Positions 1 through 9,143 of a stretch of DNA of 64,000 nucleotides are shown here, piece after piece (position 1 is the first letter of the stretch; every line of letters begins with the position of its first letter). The notes under the pieces are model-generated. The model worked only from the letters and a program-made list of their open reading frames with translations, was not told where the DNA came from and did not search any database. The stretch comes from Acetobacteraceae bacterium. Its GTDB lineage: Bacteria > Pseudomonadota > Alphaproteobacteria > Acetobacterales > Acetobacteraceae. The DNA is taken from positions 95,224 through 159,223 of the forward strand of contig CANGNF010000004.1 in NCBI GenBank assembly GCA_947455205.1. The letters are read 5' to 3'. Position numbers and translations under genes: made by a program.

Positions 1-307
1 GGCCGCGCTGGCGGCACATCTCCGCCAGGTTGGAGAAGTAGAGCGCCGGCGCCCGCGGCGCCTGGCAGGCGGCGCGCACATGCTGGATCGCCAGGTCCAG
101 GTTGCCGAGGCCATGCGCCATCAGCCCGAGCAGATGCAGCGCGTCCGGCTGGCCGGGCCAGGCGGCCAGCACCTGCTGGCACAGCTGTTCGGCCGGCACC
201 ACCTGGCCGGCGTTCCAGTGCTGGTTGGCGCGGGTCAGCGCGTCCTGCAGCGCCTGGACGGTGGTGAGGGAGGTACTCAAGAAGCGGTCTCGGACATGGT
301 CGGACAT
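1..307 (-). CDS. TPR-repeat protein, N-terminal part (cut by window edge)
   Basis: This is a reading frame on the minus strand whose first 102 codons are visible. The start is the ATG at 307-305, giving MSDHVRDRFLSTSLTT. From about residue 28 it reads HWNAGQVVPAEQLCQQVLAA followed by a stretch ending DALHLLGLMAHGLGNLDLAI, the classic spacing of tetratricopeptide helices. Such N-termini are common in proteobacterial TPR proteins, often fused to sugar-transferase domains, but the C-terminal part is outside the window, so the activity cannot be named. It is divergent from the adenylate-forming enzyme at 367. Confidence 0.75.
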   Translation of the reverse strand, partial: MSDHVRDRFLSTSLTTVQALQDALTRANQHWNAGQVVPAEQLCQQVLAAWPGQPDALHLLGLMAHGLGNLDLAIQHVRAACQAPRAPALYFSNLAEMCRQRG

Positions 308-366
308 GCTAGCTTGCCGGCGCCCGCGCTGCCAGATTCGGTGCGGGTTGCCGAAGGGAGATCAGG

Positions 367-1824
367 ATGAACGAAGCCACCCCCAGCACCATGGCGCGGG
401 ATGTGCTGGGTTGGGCCCGGCGGGCACCGCGCGCCGTCGCCGTCATCGAGGGTTCCGCGCAGTACAGCTACGGCGAACTGGCCGAGCACACCGCGAAGCT
501 GGCGCTGGCGCTGCGCGCCGCCGGGGTTGCCGAGGGCAATCTGGTGCTGGTGGAGAACAACAACCGCTACGTCCACCTGGTTTCCGTGCTGGCGCTGGAA
601 GTGCTGGGCGCCATCGTCTGCTCCTGCTGGCTGTCGGACCTGACGGAGGACAACAACGCGGTACGCCATGCCAACCTGCTGATCACCGAGAACCTGGCCG
701 CCGAGGCGCTGCCGGGCCGGGCGCGGCTGCGGCTGGACCAGGGCTTCCTGGACGCCGCCATGTCGGCGACGCTGCCGCCGGGGTGGGAAGCGATGCTGGA
801 GGCGCCCTCGCCGCTCGGCGCCGGGGTGCGACTGACGCGGACCTCCGGCACCACCGGGGCGCCCAAGTACATGCTGCTGAAGCGCAGCCTGATGGACAAT
901 TCGATCCGGCATGCGCCCGCCTTCCTGAACATGCGGAACGACGTGTTCAACGCCATCACCCTGCACAACTTCAACTTCCTGGGCACCTACGTGTATGGCT
1001 GGCTGGCGCTGCGCTTCGGCGGCTGCGTCTGCTTTTCCAGCCTGGAGACGGCGCTGGCGGACGTGAACCGCTTCCGCTTCAGCTACCTCAACCTGCTGGT
1101 CGGCGACGCCTCGCGCATCATCGCCGCGGCCGAGGCGCTGCCGGGGCATTGCAACCCATGCTCCGTCGCCGTCATCGGCGGCGCCATGCCGCCGGCCATG
1201 CAGCAGGGCCTGCTGCGCCGCGTCGCCACCGAGTTGCGCAACGCCTACCAGGCGAACGAGGCGCTGGCGGTGGCGCGCCTGGACCGCAACGGCATCGGCG
1301 AGGTGCTGGCCGACATGGAGGTCCGCATCAGCGGCGACGACGGCCAGCTGCTGGCCGAGGGCGAGGCCGGGGTGATCGAGCTGCGGTCGCCGCGGGTGAT
1401 CGACCGCTATGAGTGGGACGAGGCGCTGACCGCCGAGCATTTCCTGCCCGGCGGCTGGTTCCGCACCAGCGATGTCGGCAAGCTGGTCGGGCCCCGGCAG
1501 CTGGTGGTGCTGGGCCGGCGCGACGAGATGTTGAACGCCGGCGGGGTGAAGGTGCCGCCGCTGCCGATCGAGGAGCGCATCCGCGCCCTGCCCGGGGTAA
1601 CGGATGCGGTGCTGCTGGTGTTCGACGACCAGCACGGCGCCGGTGAGCTGCATGTGGTGGTGGAACGCGCCGACCCCGCGCATGACGCGGTGATCCATGA
1701 AGCGCTGCCGGGCACGTTGCGCGGCTTCTACTACGGTGGGTTCCGCGTGCACTACGTGGCCAGCCTGCCGCGCACGGAAACCGGCAAGGTGCAGCGCCAC
1801 CTGGTGCGTTCGCACCTGCGCTAG
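367..1824 (+). CDS. AMP-binding (acyl-CoA synthetase / ANL superfamily) enzyme
   Basis: The 485-residue protein belongs to the adenylate-forming superfamily, which activates carboxylic acids as acyl-AMP before transfer to CoA or a carrier. The phosphate-binding motif is TSGTTGAPK at residues 159-167. The hinge and GWFRTSDVG region follows in the last third, and the C-terminal catalytic lysine is in RTETGKVQ (K474). The family is certain; the substrate is not, as this is a shortish and divergent member (the family usually exceeds 500 residues). It stands alone: the TPR gene diverges upstream, and a strong hairpin at 1831-1858 follows its stop codon. Confidence 0.85.
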   Translation: MNEATPSTMARDVLGWARRAPRAVAVIEGSAQYSYGELAEHTAKLALALRAAGVAEGNLVLVENNNRYVHLVSVLALEVLGAIVCSCWLSDLTEDNNAVRHANLLITENLAAEALPGRARLRLDQGFLDAAMSATLPPGWEAMLEAPSPLGAGVRLTRTSGTTGAPKYMLLKRSLMDNSIRHAPAFLNMRNDVFNAITLHNFNFLGTYVYGWLALRFGGCVCFSSLETALADVNRFRFSYLNLLVGDASRIIAAAEALPGHCNPCSVAVIGGAMPPAMQQGLLRRVATELRNAYQANEALAVARLDRNGIGEVLADMEVRISGDDGQLLAEGEAGVIELRSPRVIDRYEWDEALTAEHFLPGGWFRTSDVGKLVGPRQLVVLGRRDEMLNAGGVKVPPLPIEERIRALPGVTDAVLLVFDDQHGAGELHVVVERADPAHDAVIHEALPGTLRGFYYGGFRVHYVASLPRTETGKVQRHLVRSHLR

Positions 1825-1830
1825 CGGGTG

Positions 1831-1858
1831 ACGTCGCCGGTGGCAGCACCGGCGACGT
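1831..1858 (+). terminator. hairpin after the AMP-binding gene
   Basis: A perfect 12-bp inverted repeat (arms 1831-1842 and 1847-1858, loop GCAG) starts 7 nt after the stop codon of the acyl-CoA synthetase-like gene. It lies in the gap between two convergent genes. There is no T-tract, so it may act as a weak or bidirectional terminator or protect the 3' end. Confidence 0.5.
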
Positions 1859-1893
1859 AAGGCGCGCTGGTGAGCGCCGACGCCCGGCTGCAG

Positions 1894-1925
1894 GTCGCCA
1901 CCGGGCCCTGCGGCCCGGCGGCGAC
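1894..1925 (-). terminator. hairpin after the autotransporter gene
   Basis: A stem of 7 bp (CCGGGCC / GGCCCGG, 1901-1907 with 1912-1918) is extended by a further 6 bp (1894-1899 with 1920-1925) after one mismatch. It lies just past the stop codon of the minus-strand autotransporter gene. With the 1831-1858 hairpin it separates two convergent genes. No T-run is seen. Confidence 0.4.
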
Positions 1926-1932
1926 CCGATGC

Positions 1933-4900
1933 TCAGAACGGCATCGAGGCGCGAAGCAGGCCGGTATGGCCCTGGAAGTTGCTGCGCAGGTCGCCTTCAT
2001 ACGCCAGCCGGATCTGCACGCCGGACAGGTGCGCCAGCGTCGCCGCCAGGTTCACCCGCGCACCGTTGGCGGAAATGCGCTGCGTGGTGGTGGCGAAGCC
2101 CACGCCGGCCAGCAGGCCGGAGGTGGGGATGGCGCCGTTGATGTAGTCGTGCGTCCAGGCCAGCTTCAGTTCCGGCGTCACCAGGCCGTGCGGGGTCTGG
2201 ATCTCGGTGGTGACGCGGCCGCCGATGTCGTGCGTCAGCGCGTCAACCGACCGGCCGAGGACGCGCAGGTTCAGCACTCCGGCGCCGGTCTCGGTGTAGC
2301 TGGCGTTGGTGCTGCGGGCGTATTGCAGGCCCACCATCGGCGTCAGCGTCATCGCGGACAGCTGGTAGTCGTGCCCGACGCCCACCTTGGCGTGATAGAC
2401 CTGCCCGTCATAGGTGGAGCGCGCCGCCGCCCCGGCGAAGGGAATGGCGCGGGTCTGGCGGTAGTCCACGATGCCCGCACCGGCCTGGCCGTAGGCGAAG
2501 AAGCGCGGGGTGAACTGGTAGGTGCCGTAGCCGACGAACTGGACGGTCTCCTGGTTCACCTTGCCGCCGCTGCTGACGCCATGCATCTCCGTGCGGGAGA
2601 ACACGCTGCTGATGCCGGCGCCGAGCAGCAGGTTGGGCCGCGGCGCGTAGTCCAGGCCCACCATCATGCCGGCATGGCTGGTGCCGTAGCCGTCCACCGT
2701 GCTGCTGGTGCCGCGGTTGGCGACACCGCCCATCGCCTGGGCCCAGACGCGCAGGCCGCTGGCCTCGGACCCCGCGGCCACGCCCGGCGCGCTGCCGGCG
2801 GAGGCGAAGCCGAGCTGATGCGCCTCGACCATGCTGCCGATGATGTTGGTGAGCAGGGAGAAGTTGAGGCCGTGCGGCGACCCCTGGAACGGCGCGGTGG
2901 AGCGCACCGCGTTCTCCTGCGACCTGCCGGCCGGCAGCGCGTCGATGGCGGAGAGCACGGAACGCTGGAAGGCCAGGGCTTCCGGCGAGCTGCCGCCGGC
3001 CAGCTGGTCCAGCGTGCGGCCCATGCTGCCCGGCCGCGCGCCGGAGGCGGCGCCGATGTCGGAGTAGCTCACCTGGCTGAGCGTCAGCACCAGGTTGTAG
3101 TGGTCCGCCACCGTCTCGGTGCTGGCGGTCACGCGGTAGCCGGTGGCGGTGGCGATCACGTTGGCATAGTTGGTGCCGGCCGGGGTGGCGCTGTCCACCA
3201 CGGTGATGCGGGTGTTGTTGGCCAGGCGCGGCCCGCCGAGCGGCAGCACCTGCACCGCGGCGCCGGCCATGCTGGCGGTGCCGGTCAGGTTCAGCCGGCC
3301 CGCGGTTTCGGGCGCCAGGGCGATGATCAGGTTGCCGCCGCTGGTCTGCACGTAGTTGCCGGTCAGCGCCACGGGGCTGGCCAGCAGCAGGTTGCCACCG
3401 TTGACCAGGTTGCCTGTGCCGCCGTTCACCACGACCGAGCTGACCAGTTGCTGGTTGCCGCTGGCCAGCACCAGGTCACCGCCGGTCACACCGATGGTGC
3501 CGCCGGTCAGTACGCCGAAGGTGGTGCCGCTGCCACCGATGATGGTAAGGTTTTGGCCATCGACGAGGACGTTGCCGAGGATGGTCCCGGTGTTGGTGAC
3601 GGGTCCGATCGAGCCGCCGTCGGTGCTGGCGATGGCGTAGTTGCCGCCGGTGATGGTGCCGCTGTTGCTGATGGCGCCGATGAAGCCGCCCTGGTTGCCG
3701 ATGCCGACATCGGTGCCCGTGATGGTGCCGCTGTTGACGATGCTGCCGATGCTGGCGCCGTACACGCCGCCGGCATTCGTCGGCGAGTTGTTGTAGATGC
3801 CGATGGAGCCGGTGATGGTGCCGCTGTTGATGATGGTGCCGATGCTGGCGCCGGGGGCGAGGGCACCGGGCAGGATGGTGCCGAAGTTGCCGATGCCCCA
3901 GCCGCCGGCGCCGCCGTCCGAGATCAGGCCGCTGTTGATGATGGCGCCGATGCTGGCGGCCGCGTTCGTCTGCGTGAGGTTGCCGTTGCCGCCGAAGTTG
4001 GCGACGCCCGCGGTGCCACCCATGATGGTGCCGGTGTTGGTCAGGGTGCCGATGACGGCCGAGCCGGTGACGCTGCCGGCAAAACCCCCGTTGAACACAC
4101 CTATGGCGCTGCCGATGATCAGGCCGCTGTTGGTCAGCGCGGTGATGGTGGCACCGCTGCCGATGCCACCGATGCTGCCGCCGATGGACCCGCTCATGTC
4201 CATGTTGCCGACGCCGATGAACAGGCCGTTGATGGTGCCGGTGTTGTTCAACGCGCCGATGGTGGCGCCGGCCGAGATGCTGCCGCCGATGGAGGACCCG
4301 CCCCCGATGTTCAGCACGGCCATGCCGCCTTCGATGAGGCCGCCATTGTTCAGCGTGCCGATGGTGGCGCCACCGAGGATGGACGCCGTGCCGGCCGCCA
4401 CGTTCACCACCGATACGGTGCCGGTGCTGGCGATGGTGCCTGTATTGGTCAGCGTGCCGATGAGGCCGGCGAAGTTGCCCAGCGCCATCATGCTGTTGCT
4501 GACGGTGACGAGGCCCGAGTTGTCGATCTGGCCGATGGTGCCGAGCGCGTTGACGATGGCACCGGCGTTGCCGAAGCCGCTGCCGTTGGCCATGATGGTG
4601 CCGCTGTTCACCAGCGTGCCGATGGAGCCGAGCAGGTTGGCGATGCCGCCGCCGCCGCCGTTGATCAGGCCGCTGTTGTTGATGCTGCCGATGACAGCGC
4701 CGATCGACCCCACGGTGGTGCCGAGGGTGTCGCCGGTGTTTTCGATGCCGATGGAGCCGGTGATGGTGCCGGTGTTGACGATGGCGCCGATGCTGCCGAT
4801 GGCGGCGCCGAAGGTGCCGATATTCAAGATGCCGGACCGGCCGTCGCCCTGGATGGAGCCGCCATTGGTGATGAGGCCGATGGTGCGGCCCTCGACCCCG

Positions 4901-5187
4901 ATGGCCACGCTGCCGATCACGGTGCCGCTGTTGGTGACGCTGGTGGCATCGCAGGCGGCGGCGCTGAGGCCGGTGACGGTGCCGGAGCCGAGGGTGACGC
5001 CGGCGCCGATGGAGACCGAGCCGCCATCGGTGGTGGCCGATGCCGTGTTGCTGCTGATGTTCTGCGCCGTGGGCGTGCAGACCGGGTTCGCCTCGGCCTG
5101 CTGGATGCCGCCGACCAGCATGGCAAGGCCAGAGGCGCCCGCGAGCAGCAGGAGGCGGAAGTCGGAACGAGCGGCGTGAACCAGCAT
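1933..5187 (-). CDS. autotransporter (type Va) with beta-solenoid repeat passenger
   Basis: The 1084-residue protein has a type V secretion layout. A signal peptide (about residues 1-32, ending near GGIQQAEA) is followed by a long glycine/threonine/serine/asparagine-rich passenger of repeated turns such as IGTLTNTGTI and IGSIVNSGTITG up to about residue 550. A linker follows, and from about residue 800 an autotransporter beta-barrel that ends in phenylalanine (RASMPF), as expected for outer-membrane insertion. The passenger is predicted to be a surface beta-solenoid, possibly adhesive; no protease motif was recognised. A long open frame on the opposite strand is a by-product of the repeats. 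Confidence 0.9.
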   Translation of the reverse strand: MLVHAARSDFRLLLLAGASGLAMLVGGIQQAEANPVCTPTAQNISSNTASATTDGGSVSIGAGVTLGSGTVTGLSAAACDATSVTNSGTVIGSVAIGVEGRTIGLITNGGSIQGDGRSGILNIGTFGAAIGSIGAIVNTGTITGSIGIENTGDTLGTTVGSIGAVIGSINNSGLINGGGGGIANLLGSIGTLVNSGTIMANGSGFGNAGAIVNALGTIGQIDNSGLVTVSNSMMALGNFAGLIGTLTNTGTIASTGTVSVVNVAAGTASILGGATIGTLNNGGLIEGGMAVLNIGGGSSIGGSISAGATIGALNNTGTINGLFIGVGNMDMSGSIGGSIGGIGSGATITALTNSGLIIGSAIGVFNGGFAGSVTGSAVIGTLTNTGTIMGGTAGVANFGGNGNLTQTNAAASIGAIINSGLISDGGAGGWGIGNFGTILPGALAPGASIGTIINSGTITGSIGIYNNSPTNAGGVYGASIGSIVNSGTITGTDVGIGNQGGFIGAISNSGTITGGNYAIASTDGGSIGPVTNTGTILGNVLVDGQNLTIIGGSGTTFGVLTGGTIGVTGGDLVLASGNQQLVSSVVVNGGTGNLVNGGNLLLASPVALTGNYVQTSGGNLIIALAPETAGRLNLTGTASMAGAAVQVLPLGGPRLANNTRITVVDSATPAGTNYANVIATATGYRVTASTETVADHYNLVLTLSQVSYSDIGAASGARPGSMGRTLDQLAGGSSPEALAFQRSVLSAIDALPAGRSQENAVRSTAPFQGSPHGLNFSLLTNIIGSMVEAHQLGFASAGSAPGVAAGSEASGLRVWAQAMGGVANRGTSSTVDGYGTSHAGMMVGLDYAPRPNLLLGAGISSVFSRTEMHGVSSGGKVNQETVQFVGYGTYQFTPRFFAYGQAGAGIVDYRQTRAIPFAGAAARSTYDGQVYHAKVGVGHDYQLSAMTLTPMVGLQYARSTNASYTETGAGVLNLRVLGRSVDALTHDIGGRVTTEIQTPHGLVTPELKLAWTHDYINGAIPTSGLLAGVGFATTTQRISANGARVNLAATLAHLSGVQIRLAYEGDLRSNFQGHTGLLRASMPF
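3577..4900 (-). repeat. in-gene repeats encoding the autotransporter passenger
   Basis: About 15 degenerate units encode an IGxLxNxGxIxG turn with variable inserts between units. At DNA level the motif seen on the plus strand is a recurring ATGGTGCC(G/A)CTGTTG-like block. Such repeats can expand or contract by slippage or recombination, so repeat number may differ between strains. Confidence 0.7.
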
Positions 5188-5357
5188 GGGATTGTGTCCG
5201 GCGATTCTTTACAAGCGGAAGTGATCGCACAACCGCGTTAAAATGTCGATACCCCCGGGAAATAGTTCAGCGGCGGCACAACCGCCCGCGTCAAACGCCT
5301 CATTTCGCTTGATATCCTGGCCATCGGAGCCTGGCAGGCCGGGTGCCCGAGGCGCCT

Positions 5358-5392
5358 GCCAGCAGACCGACATGCACGAAGCCGATCGGCCC
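5358..5392 (-). repeat. 35-bp copy of an internal MFS gene segment
   Basis: This intergenic segment matches 5552-5586 inside the MFS gene at 34 of 35 positions in direct orientation, 194 bp apart. In the minus-strand frame it would encode GPIGFVHVGLLA, a piece of the transporter. Homology stops sharply on both sides. It overlaps an 8-bp inverted repeat (CTGGCAGG at 5331-5338, CCTGCCAG at 5355-5362). It looks like a small segmental duplication, or a relic of a longer one, downstream of the gene. Confidence 0.7.
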
Positions 5393-5457
5393 AGGGCGCC
5401 CCGCCCGGCCCACTGGCGGTGGCGCGCTGCCCGCCCCCCCCTACCCTGCCGGGCGGT

Positions 5458-6636
5458 CTAAATGGCCCGCCACCAGCGCCTGGTCAGCAGCAGCACCAGC
5501 AGCCCCTCGGCGCCCGTGGCCGCGGTGGCGGCCTGTACGCCGATGGCATCCGCCAGCAGCCCGACATGCACGAAGCCGATCGGCCCCATGCCGATGGCGA
5601 CGGTCAGGATGCCCAGCACCCGGCTGCGCAGCTCGGTCGGCGTGGCCAGGTAGATCAGCGTCGGCTGCATGATGGAGAAGCCGGACTGGGCGAAGCCGAT
5701 GACGAACAGCGCGGCACCGGCCAGCAGCGCGTTGGGCGCCAGCGCGAACAGGATCACCACGGCCAGGAAGGTGGCCATGCCGCCGATGTACAGCCGCTTG
5801 TACCAGGGCGGCCTGGCCCACAGCGCCATGGCGATGGCGCCGAAGAAGGCGCCGACGCCATCCAGGCTGGCCAGGATGCCCGTGGCCACCGTGTCCAGCC
5901 CCAGCACCTGCTGCGCCATCACGGGTATCATGCTGGTGAAGGCCCAGCCGAACACGTTGAACACCACGGTGATGGTGAGGATGCCGATCAGCCGCGGGTC
6001 CTGCCGCACTGCGCGCAGCCCTTCCGCCATGCGGCCCAGCATGGACACGGCGGAGGTGACGCGGGCGCTGCGGTAGCGCACCAGGAAGGCCGCCGGCAGC
6101 GCGGTGGCATACAACGCGGCACCGAGCACGAAGGTGCCCTCGATGCCCAGGCCCGCCAGCACCAGGCCGCCGACCGTGGGGCCCAGCATGCGGCTGGCAT
6201 TGTTGCTGCCGACATCGATCGACATCGCCTCGCCCATGCGCTCCGGCCCGGCGACCTCGCCCATGATCAGCCGGCGCACCGGGTTATCGGCCGCCCAGCT
6301 GATGCCGTTGATGAAGCAGGCCACGCCCAGGTGCCACACGCGCAGCGCCTCGCACCAGGCCAGCAGCGCCAGCACCAGGGAAACGCCGAGCGAGGTGCCG
6401 ACGACGATGATCATGGCCCAGCGCCGGTCCAGCCGCTCCGCCACCGCCCCCAGCAGGGCGCCGAACAGGCCCATGGGCAGCAGGCGCAGCATGGTCATCA
6501 TGGCGACCAGGAAGGCGCTTTCGGTCGAGCGCCAGACGAACACCGCCACCGCCAGCGTTTCCAGCCAGCGCACGACGAAGATGACCAGGCCCACATACCA
6601 AAGCCGGCAGAAGTCCGGTTGCGCGAAAAGCCGCAC
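5458..6636 (-). CDS. MFS transporter (EntS/TMS-effector-like exporter)
   Basis: The 392-residue integral membrane protein has about 11-12 hydrophobic segments and the N-terminal pattern FAQPDFCRLWYVGLVIF seen in the MFS_3 group that includes the siderophore exporter EntS. It probably exports small molecules or drugs; the substrate cannot be read from sequence. The start is a GTG at 6636 preceded by GAGGAAA at good distance. The gene diverges from the FAH-family gene. Its 3' part has a 35-bp near-identical copy in the following intergenic region. Confidence 0.85.
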   Translation of the reverse strand: MRLFAQPDFCRLWYVGLVIFVVRWLETLAVAVFVWRSTESAFLVAMMTMLRLLPMGLFGALLGAVAERLDRRWAMIIVVGTSLGVSLVLALLAWCEALRVWHLGVACFINGISWAADNPVRRLIMGEVAGPERMGEAMSIDVGSNNASRMLGPTVGGLVLAGLGIEGTFVLGAALYATALPAAFLVRYRSARVTSAVSMLGRMAEGLRAVRQDPRLIGILTITVVFNVFGWAFTSMIPVMAQQVLGLDTVATGILASLDGVGAFFGAIAMALWARPPWYKRLYIGGMATFLAVVILFALAPNALLAGAALFVIGFAQSGFSIMQPTLIYLATPTELRSRVLGILTVAIGMGPIGFVHVGLLADAIGVQAATAATGAEGLLVLLLTRRWWRAI

Positions 6637-6719
6637 CGCGTTTCCTCAGTTCATTGCCGGCCATGGTGCCTGTTGCCGCGGCTTGTGGCAAAGGGGGCTG
6701 GCAGGAATGGGAGGGCCGG

Positions 6720-7496
6720 ATGGCACATTGGGTCAGGTTCGCCAGGGGCGAGGGCGGCACGGGGTTCGGCACGCTGGCGGACGGCCAGGTGGCGGTGCAC
6801 CAGGGCGACATGTTCGCCGGCGCGACGCCGACCGGGGAGACGCTGGCCGCCGAGGGGCTGGCGCTGCTGCCGCCGGTCGTGCCCGGGCAGTTCGTGGGAC
6901 TGTGGAACAACTTCCATGAGGCCGCGGCCAAGGCCGGCAATGCCATTCCGGAAACCCCGCTGTGGTTCCTGAAGGCGCCGGGCAGCCTGGCCGGGCCGGG
7001 CGACGCCATCCGCCCGCCCAGCAGCTACACCGGCAAGGTGATCTATGAGGGCGAGCTGGGCATCGTCATCGGCGCCACGGTGAAGGATGCCGACGACGCC
7101 GCGGCCGAGGCCGCCATCTTCGGCTATACCTGCGTCAACGACGTGACGGCGCTGGACCTGCTGCATGCCGACCCCAGCTTTCCGCAATGGGCGCGGGCCA
7201 AGGGCTGCGACACGTTCGGGCCGATCGGGCCGTGCATCGCCACCGGGCTGGACTGGGCGGCGGCACGCTGCAAGGTGGCGCTGAACGGGCGCGGCCGGCA
7301 GGACTATCCGCTGGCGGACATGATCCTGCCGCCGGCGCGCATCGTCAGCCTGCTGTCGCGGGAGATCACGCTGCGGCCGGGCGACGTCATCGCCTGCGGC
7401 ACTTCGGTGGGCGCGCTGCCGATGCGGCCGGGCATGGTGGTGGAGGTCAGCATCGACGGGGTGGGCACGCTGGCGAATACCTACGCGCCGGGGTAG
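6720..7496 (+). CDS. fumarylacetoacetate hydrolase (FAH) family protein
   Basis: The 258-residue protein has the FAH fold found in aromatic-degradation hydrolases, isomerases and acylpyruvases. Visible family features are the metal-binding region KVIYEGELGIVIG, the GYTCVNDVTALD segment, and the C-terminal LRPGDVIACGTSVG with the usual glycine turn. The ATG at 6720, preceded by GGGAGG, is preferred over an in-frame ATG 66 nt upstream. A ring-cleavage or decarboxylation product is a likely substrate. The stop codon lies 1 nt from the convergent DNA ligase gene. Confidence 0.85.
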   Translation: MAHWVRFARGEGGTGFGTLADGQVAVHQGDMFAGATPTGETLAAEGLALLPPVVPGQFVGLWNNFHEAAAKAGNAIPETPLWFLKAPGSLAGPGDAIRPPSSYTGKVIYEGELGIVIGATVKDADDAAAEAAIFGYTCVNDVTALDLLHADPSFPQWARAKGCDTFGPIGPCIATGLDWAAARCKVALNGRGRQDYPLADMILPPARIVSLLSREITLRPGDVIACGTSVGALPMRPGMVVEVSIDGVGTLANTYAPG

Positions 7497-7497
7497 C

Positions 7498-9105
7498 TCA
7501 GGCCGGCTGAGACCGCTTCTCGATGTAGGTCATCAGGTTCTCCAGCCGGTCGGCCTCGCTGGCCGGCTTGTCCCGCCGGATGCGCTCGATCCGCGGGAAG
7601 CGCAGCGCCACGCCGGATTTGTGCCGGCCGGAAAGCTGCGCGGCGTCGAACACCACTTCCAGCACCAGTTCCTTCTCCACTTCCCGCACCGGGCCGAAGC
7701 GCGCGGTGGTGTGGTTGCGGATCCACTTGTCCAGCCAGGTGAGTTCCTCATCGGTGTAGCCGGAATAGGCCTTGCCGATGGGGACCAGCTCCTCGCCGCC
7801 CTGGCCGTCCGGCCGCCACAGGCCGAAGGTGTAGTCGCTGTAGAAGCTGCTGCGCTTGCCGTGGCCGCGCTGGGCGTACATCAGCACGGCGTCCACGCTC
7901 AGCGGGTCGCGCTTCCACTTCCACCACAGCCCCTTCACGCGGCCGGCGACATAGGGGCTGTCGCCGCGCTTCAGCATCAGCCCTTCGATGCTGGCCGCCC
8001 GCGCGCCGGCGCGCACCTCCGCCAACTGGGTGAAGCTGGCGAAGGCGATCTGGGCGGAGAGGTCCATGCGCCCTGGCTGTTCCCGCGCGACGAAGGCTTC
8101 CAGCCGCTCGCGCCTGGTGTCAAAGGGCAGCGCGCGCAGGTCCTCGGTGCCGTCGAACAGCAGGTCGTACAGCCGCACGCCGGCCGGATGGTCCTTCTGC
8201 ATCTTGGCGCCGACCACCTTGCGGTTCAGCCGTTGCTGCAGATCGGCAAAGGGGGCCACCACGCCGTCCCGCACCACCAGCAACTCGCCATCCAGCACAC
8301 CATGAAAGTCCATCGCCGCGACGATCTCGGGGAAGGCGCCGGAGACGTCCTCGCCGCCGCGGCTCCACAGCCGCCTGCCGCCGGGGCCGCTGACCAGTTG
8401 CACGCGGATGCCGTCCCACTTCCATTCCGCCCGCCAGGCCGAAGGGTCCAGCGCGGCGATGTCGCTGTCCTCCAGCGGATGGGCCAGCATCAGCGGGCGG
8501 AACACCGGGGTGTCCAGCGGGTCCGGGCGCTCCGCCTTGCCCTCCAGCCAGCGGAAGATGGGGATGTAGGGCGGCGCGATGCCGTGCCAGATCTCCTCGA
8601 TATCCGCCACCGGCTGGCCGCTCCACTCCGCCAGAGCCACCCGGGCCAGCCGGGCAGAGACGCCGACGCGCAGCCCGCCGGTGACCAGCTTGATCAGCGC
8701 GAAGCGGCCGGTGGCGTCCAGCGTGTCCAGCCAGCCGCTGATCAGCGCGGGCAGTTCGGCCTTCGGGGTGGCCTCCAGCGCCTCGACCACCTCGCTCAAG
8801 GTCGGTGGCGGGGCGTTGACGCCTTCGCGCTGCGGCCAGATCAGCGCGACGGTCTCGGCGAAGTCGCCGACATAGTCGTGGCTGAGCGCCAGCAGCACCG
8901 GGTCCACCCGGCCGGCCACCAGTTCCCGCACCAAGGCGGGCTTGGCGGTGGAGAACTTCAGTTCCTCGGTCAGCGCCGCCAGGCCGACGCCGCGGTCGGG
9001 GTCCGGCTGGGTGTCGAACCAGCCGCGCAGCAGCGCCAGCTTGGCGTTGCGGCCGGGGGTGAAGACCAGGCGTTCCAGCAGTTCGGCAAAGGCGGGCAGG
9101 CTCAT
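7498..9105 (-). CDS. ligase-associated DNA damage response ATP-dependent DNA ligase
   Basis: The 535-residue ATP-dependent DNA ligase seals nicks in repair. It has an N-terminal helical DNA-binding domain (about 1-190), then the adenylation domain with the AMP-accepting lysine in EWKWDGIR (K229), and a C-terminal OB domain with motif-VI-like basic residues. It lacks the extra Ku-dependent polymerase and phosphoesterase domains of LigD. This length and sequence match the ligase that travels with an exonuclease, a DEXH helicase and PdeM; those partners are at 10046, 15545 and 18082 here. The cluster is split rather than contiguous. Confidence 0.88.
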   Translation of the reverse strand: MSLPAFAELLERLVFTPGRNAKLALLRGWFDTQPDPDRGVGLAALTEELKFSTAKPALVRELVAGRVDPVLLALSHDYVGDFAETVALIWPQREGVNAPPPTLSEVVEALEATPKAELPALISGWLDTLDATGRFALIKLVTGGLRVGVSARLARVALAEWSGQPVADIEEIWHGIAPPYIPIFRWLEGKAERPDPLDTPVFRPLMLAHPLEDSDIAALDPSAWRAEWKWDGIRVQLVSGPGGRRLWSRGGEDVSGAFPEIVAAMDFHGVLDGELLVVRDGVVAPFADLQQRLNRKVVGAKMQKDHPAGVRLYDLLFDGTEDLRALPFDTRRERLEAFVAREQPGRMDLSAQIAFASFTQLAEVRAGARAASIEGLMLKRGDSPYVAGRVKGLWWKWKRDPLSVDAVLMYAQRGHGKRSSFYSDYTFGLWRPDGQGGEELVPIGKAYSGYTDEELTWLDKWIRNHTTARFGPVREVEKELVLEVVFDAAQLSGRHKSGVALRFPRIERIRRDKPASEADRLENLMTYIEKRSQPA

Positions 9106-9143
9106 GCGGTTGCGCTCGCGATGGATTCGGGCATGTTCCGGCC

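Noticed and set aside
3577..4900. A possible CRISPR array because of periodic repeats
   Set aside because: Units are degenerate, in frame and encode protein turns; spacing is irregular and no cas genes are near.
1870..5241. A 1123-codon open frame on the plus strand
   Set aside because: It is the reverse complement of the autotransporter gene; its composition is alanine/glycine/aspartate-rich without domains, and the minus-strand frame has signal peptide, repeats and barrel.
9065..9100. GTTC repeats near the DNA ligase start as another LexA box
   Set aside because: The two GTTC copies are separated by 5 nt rather than 7, so they do not match the operator.
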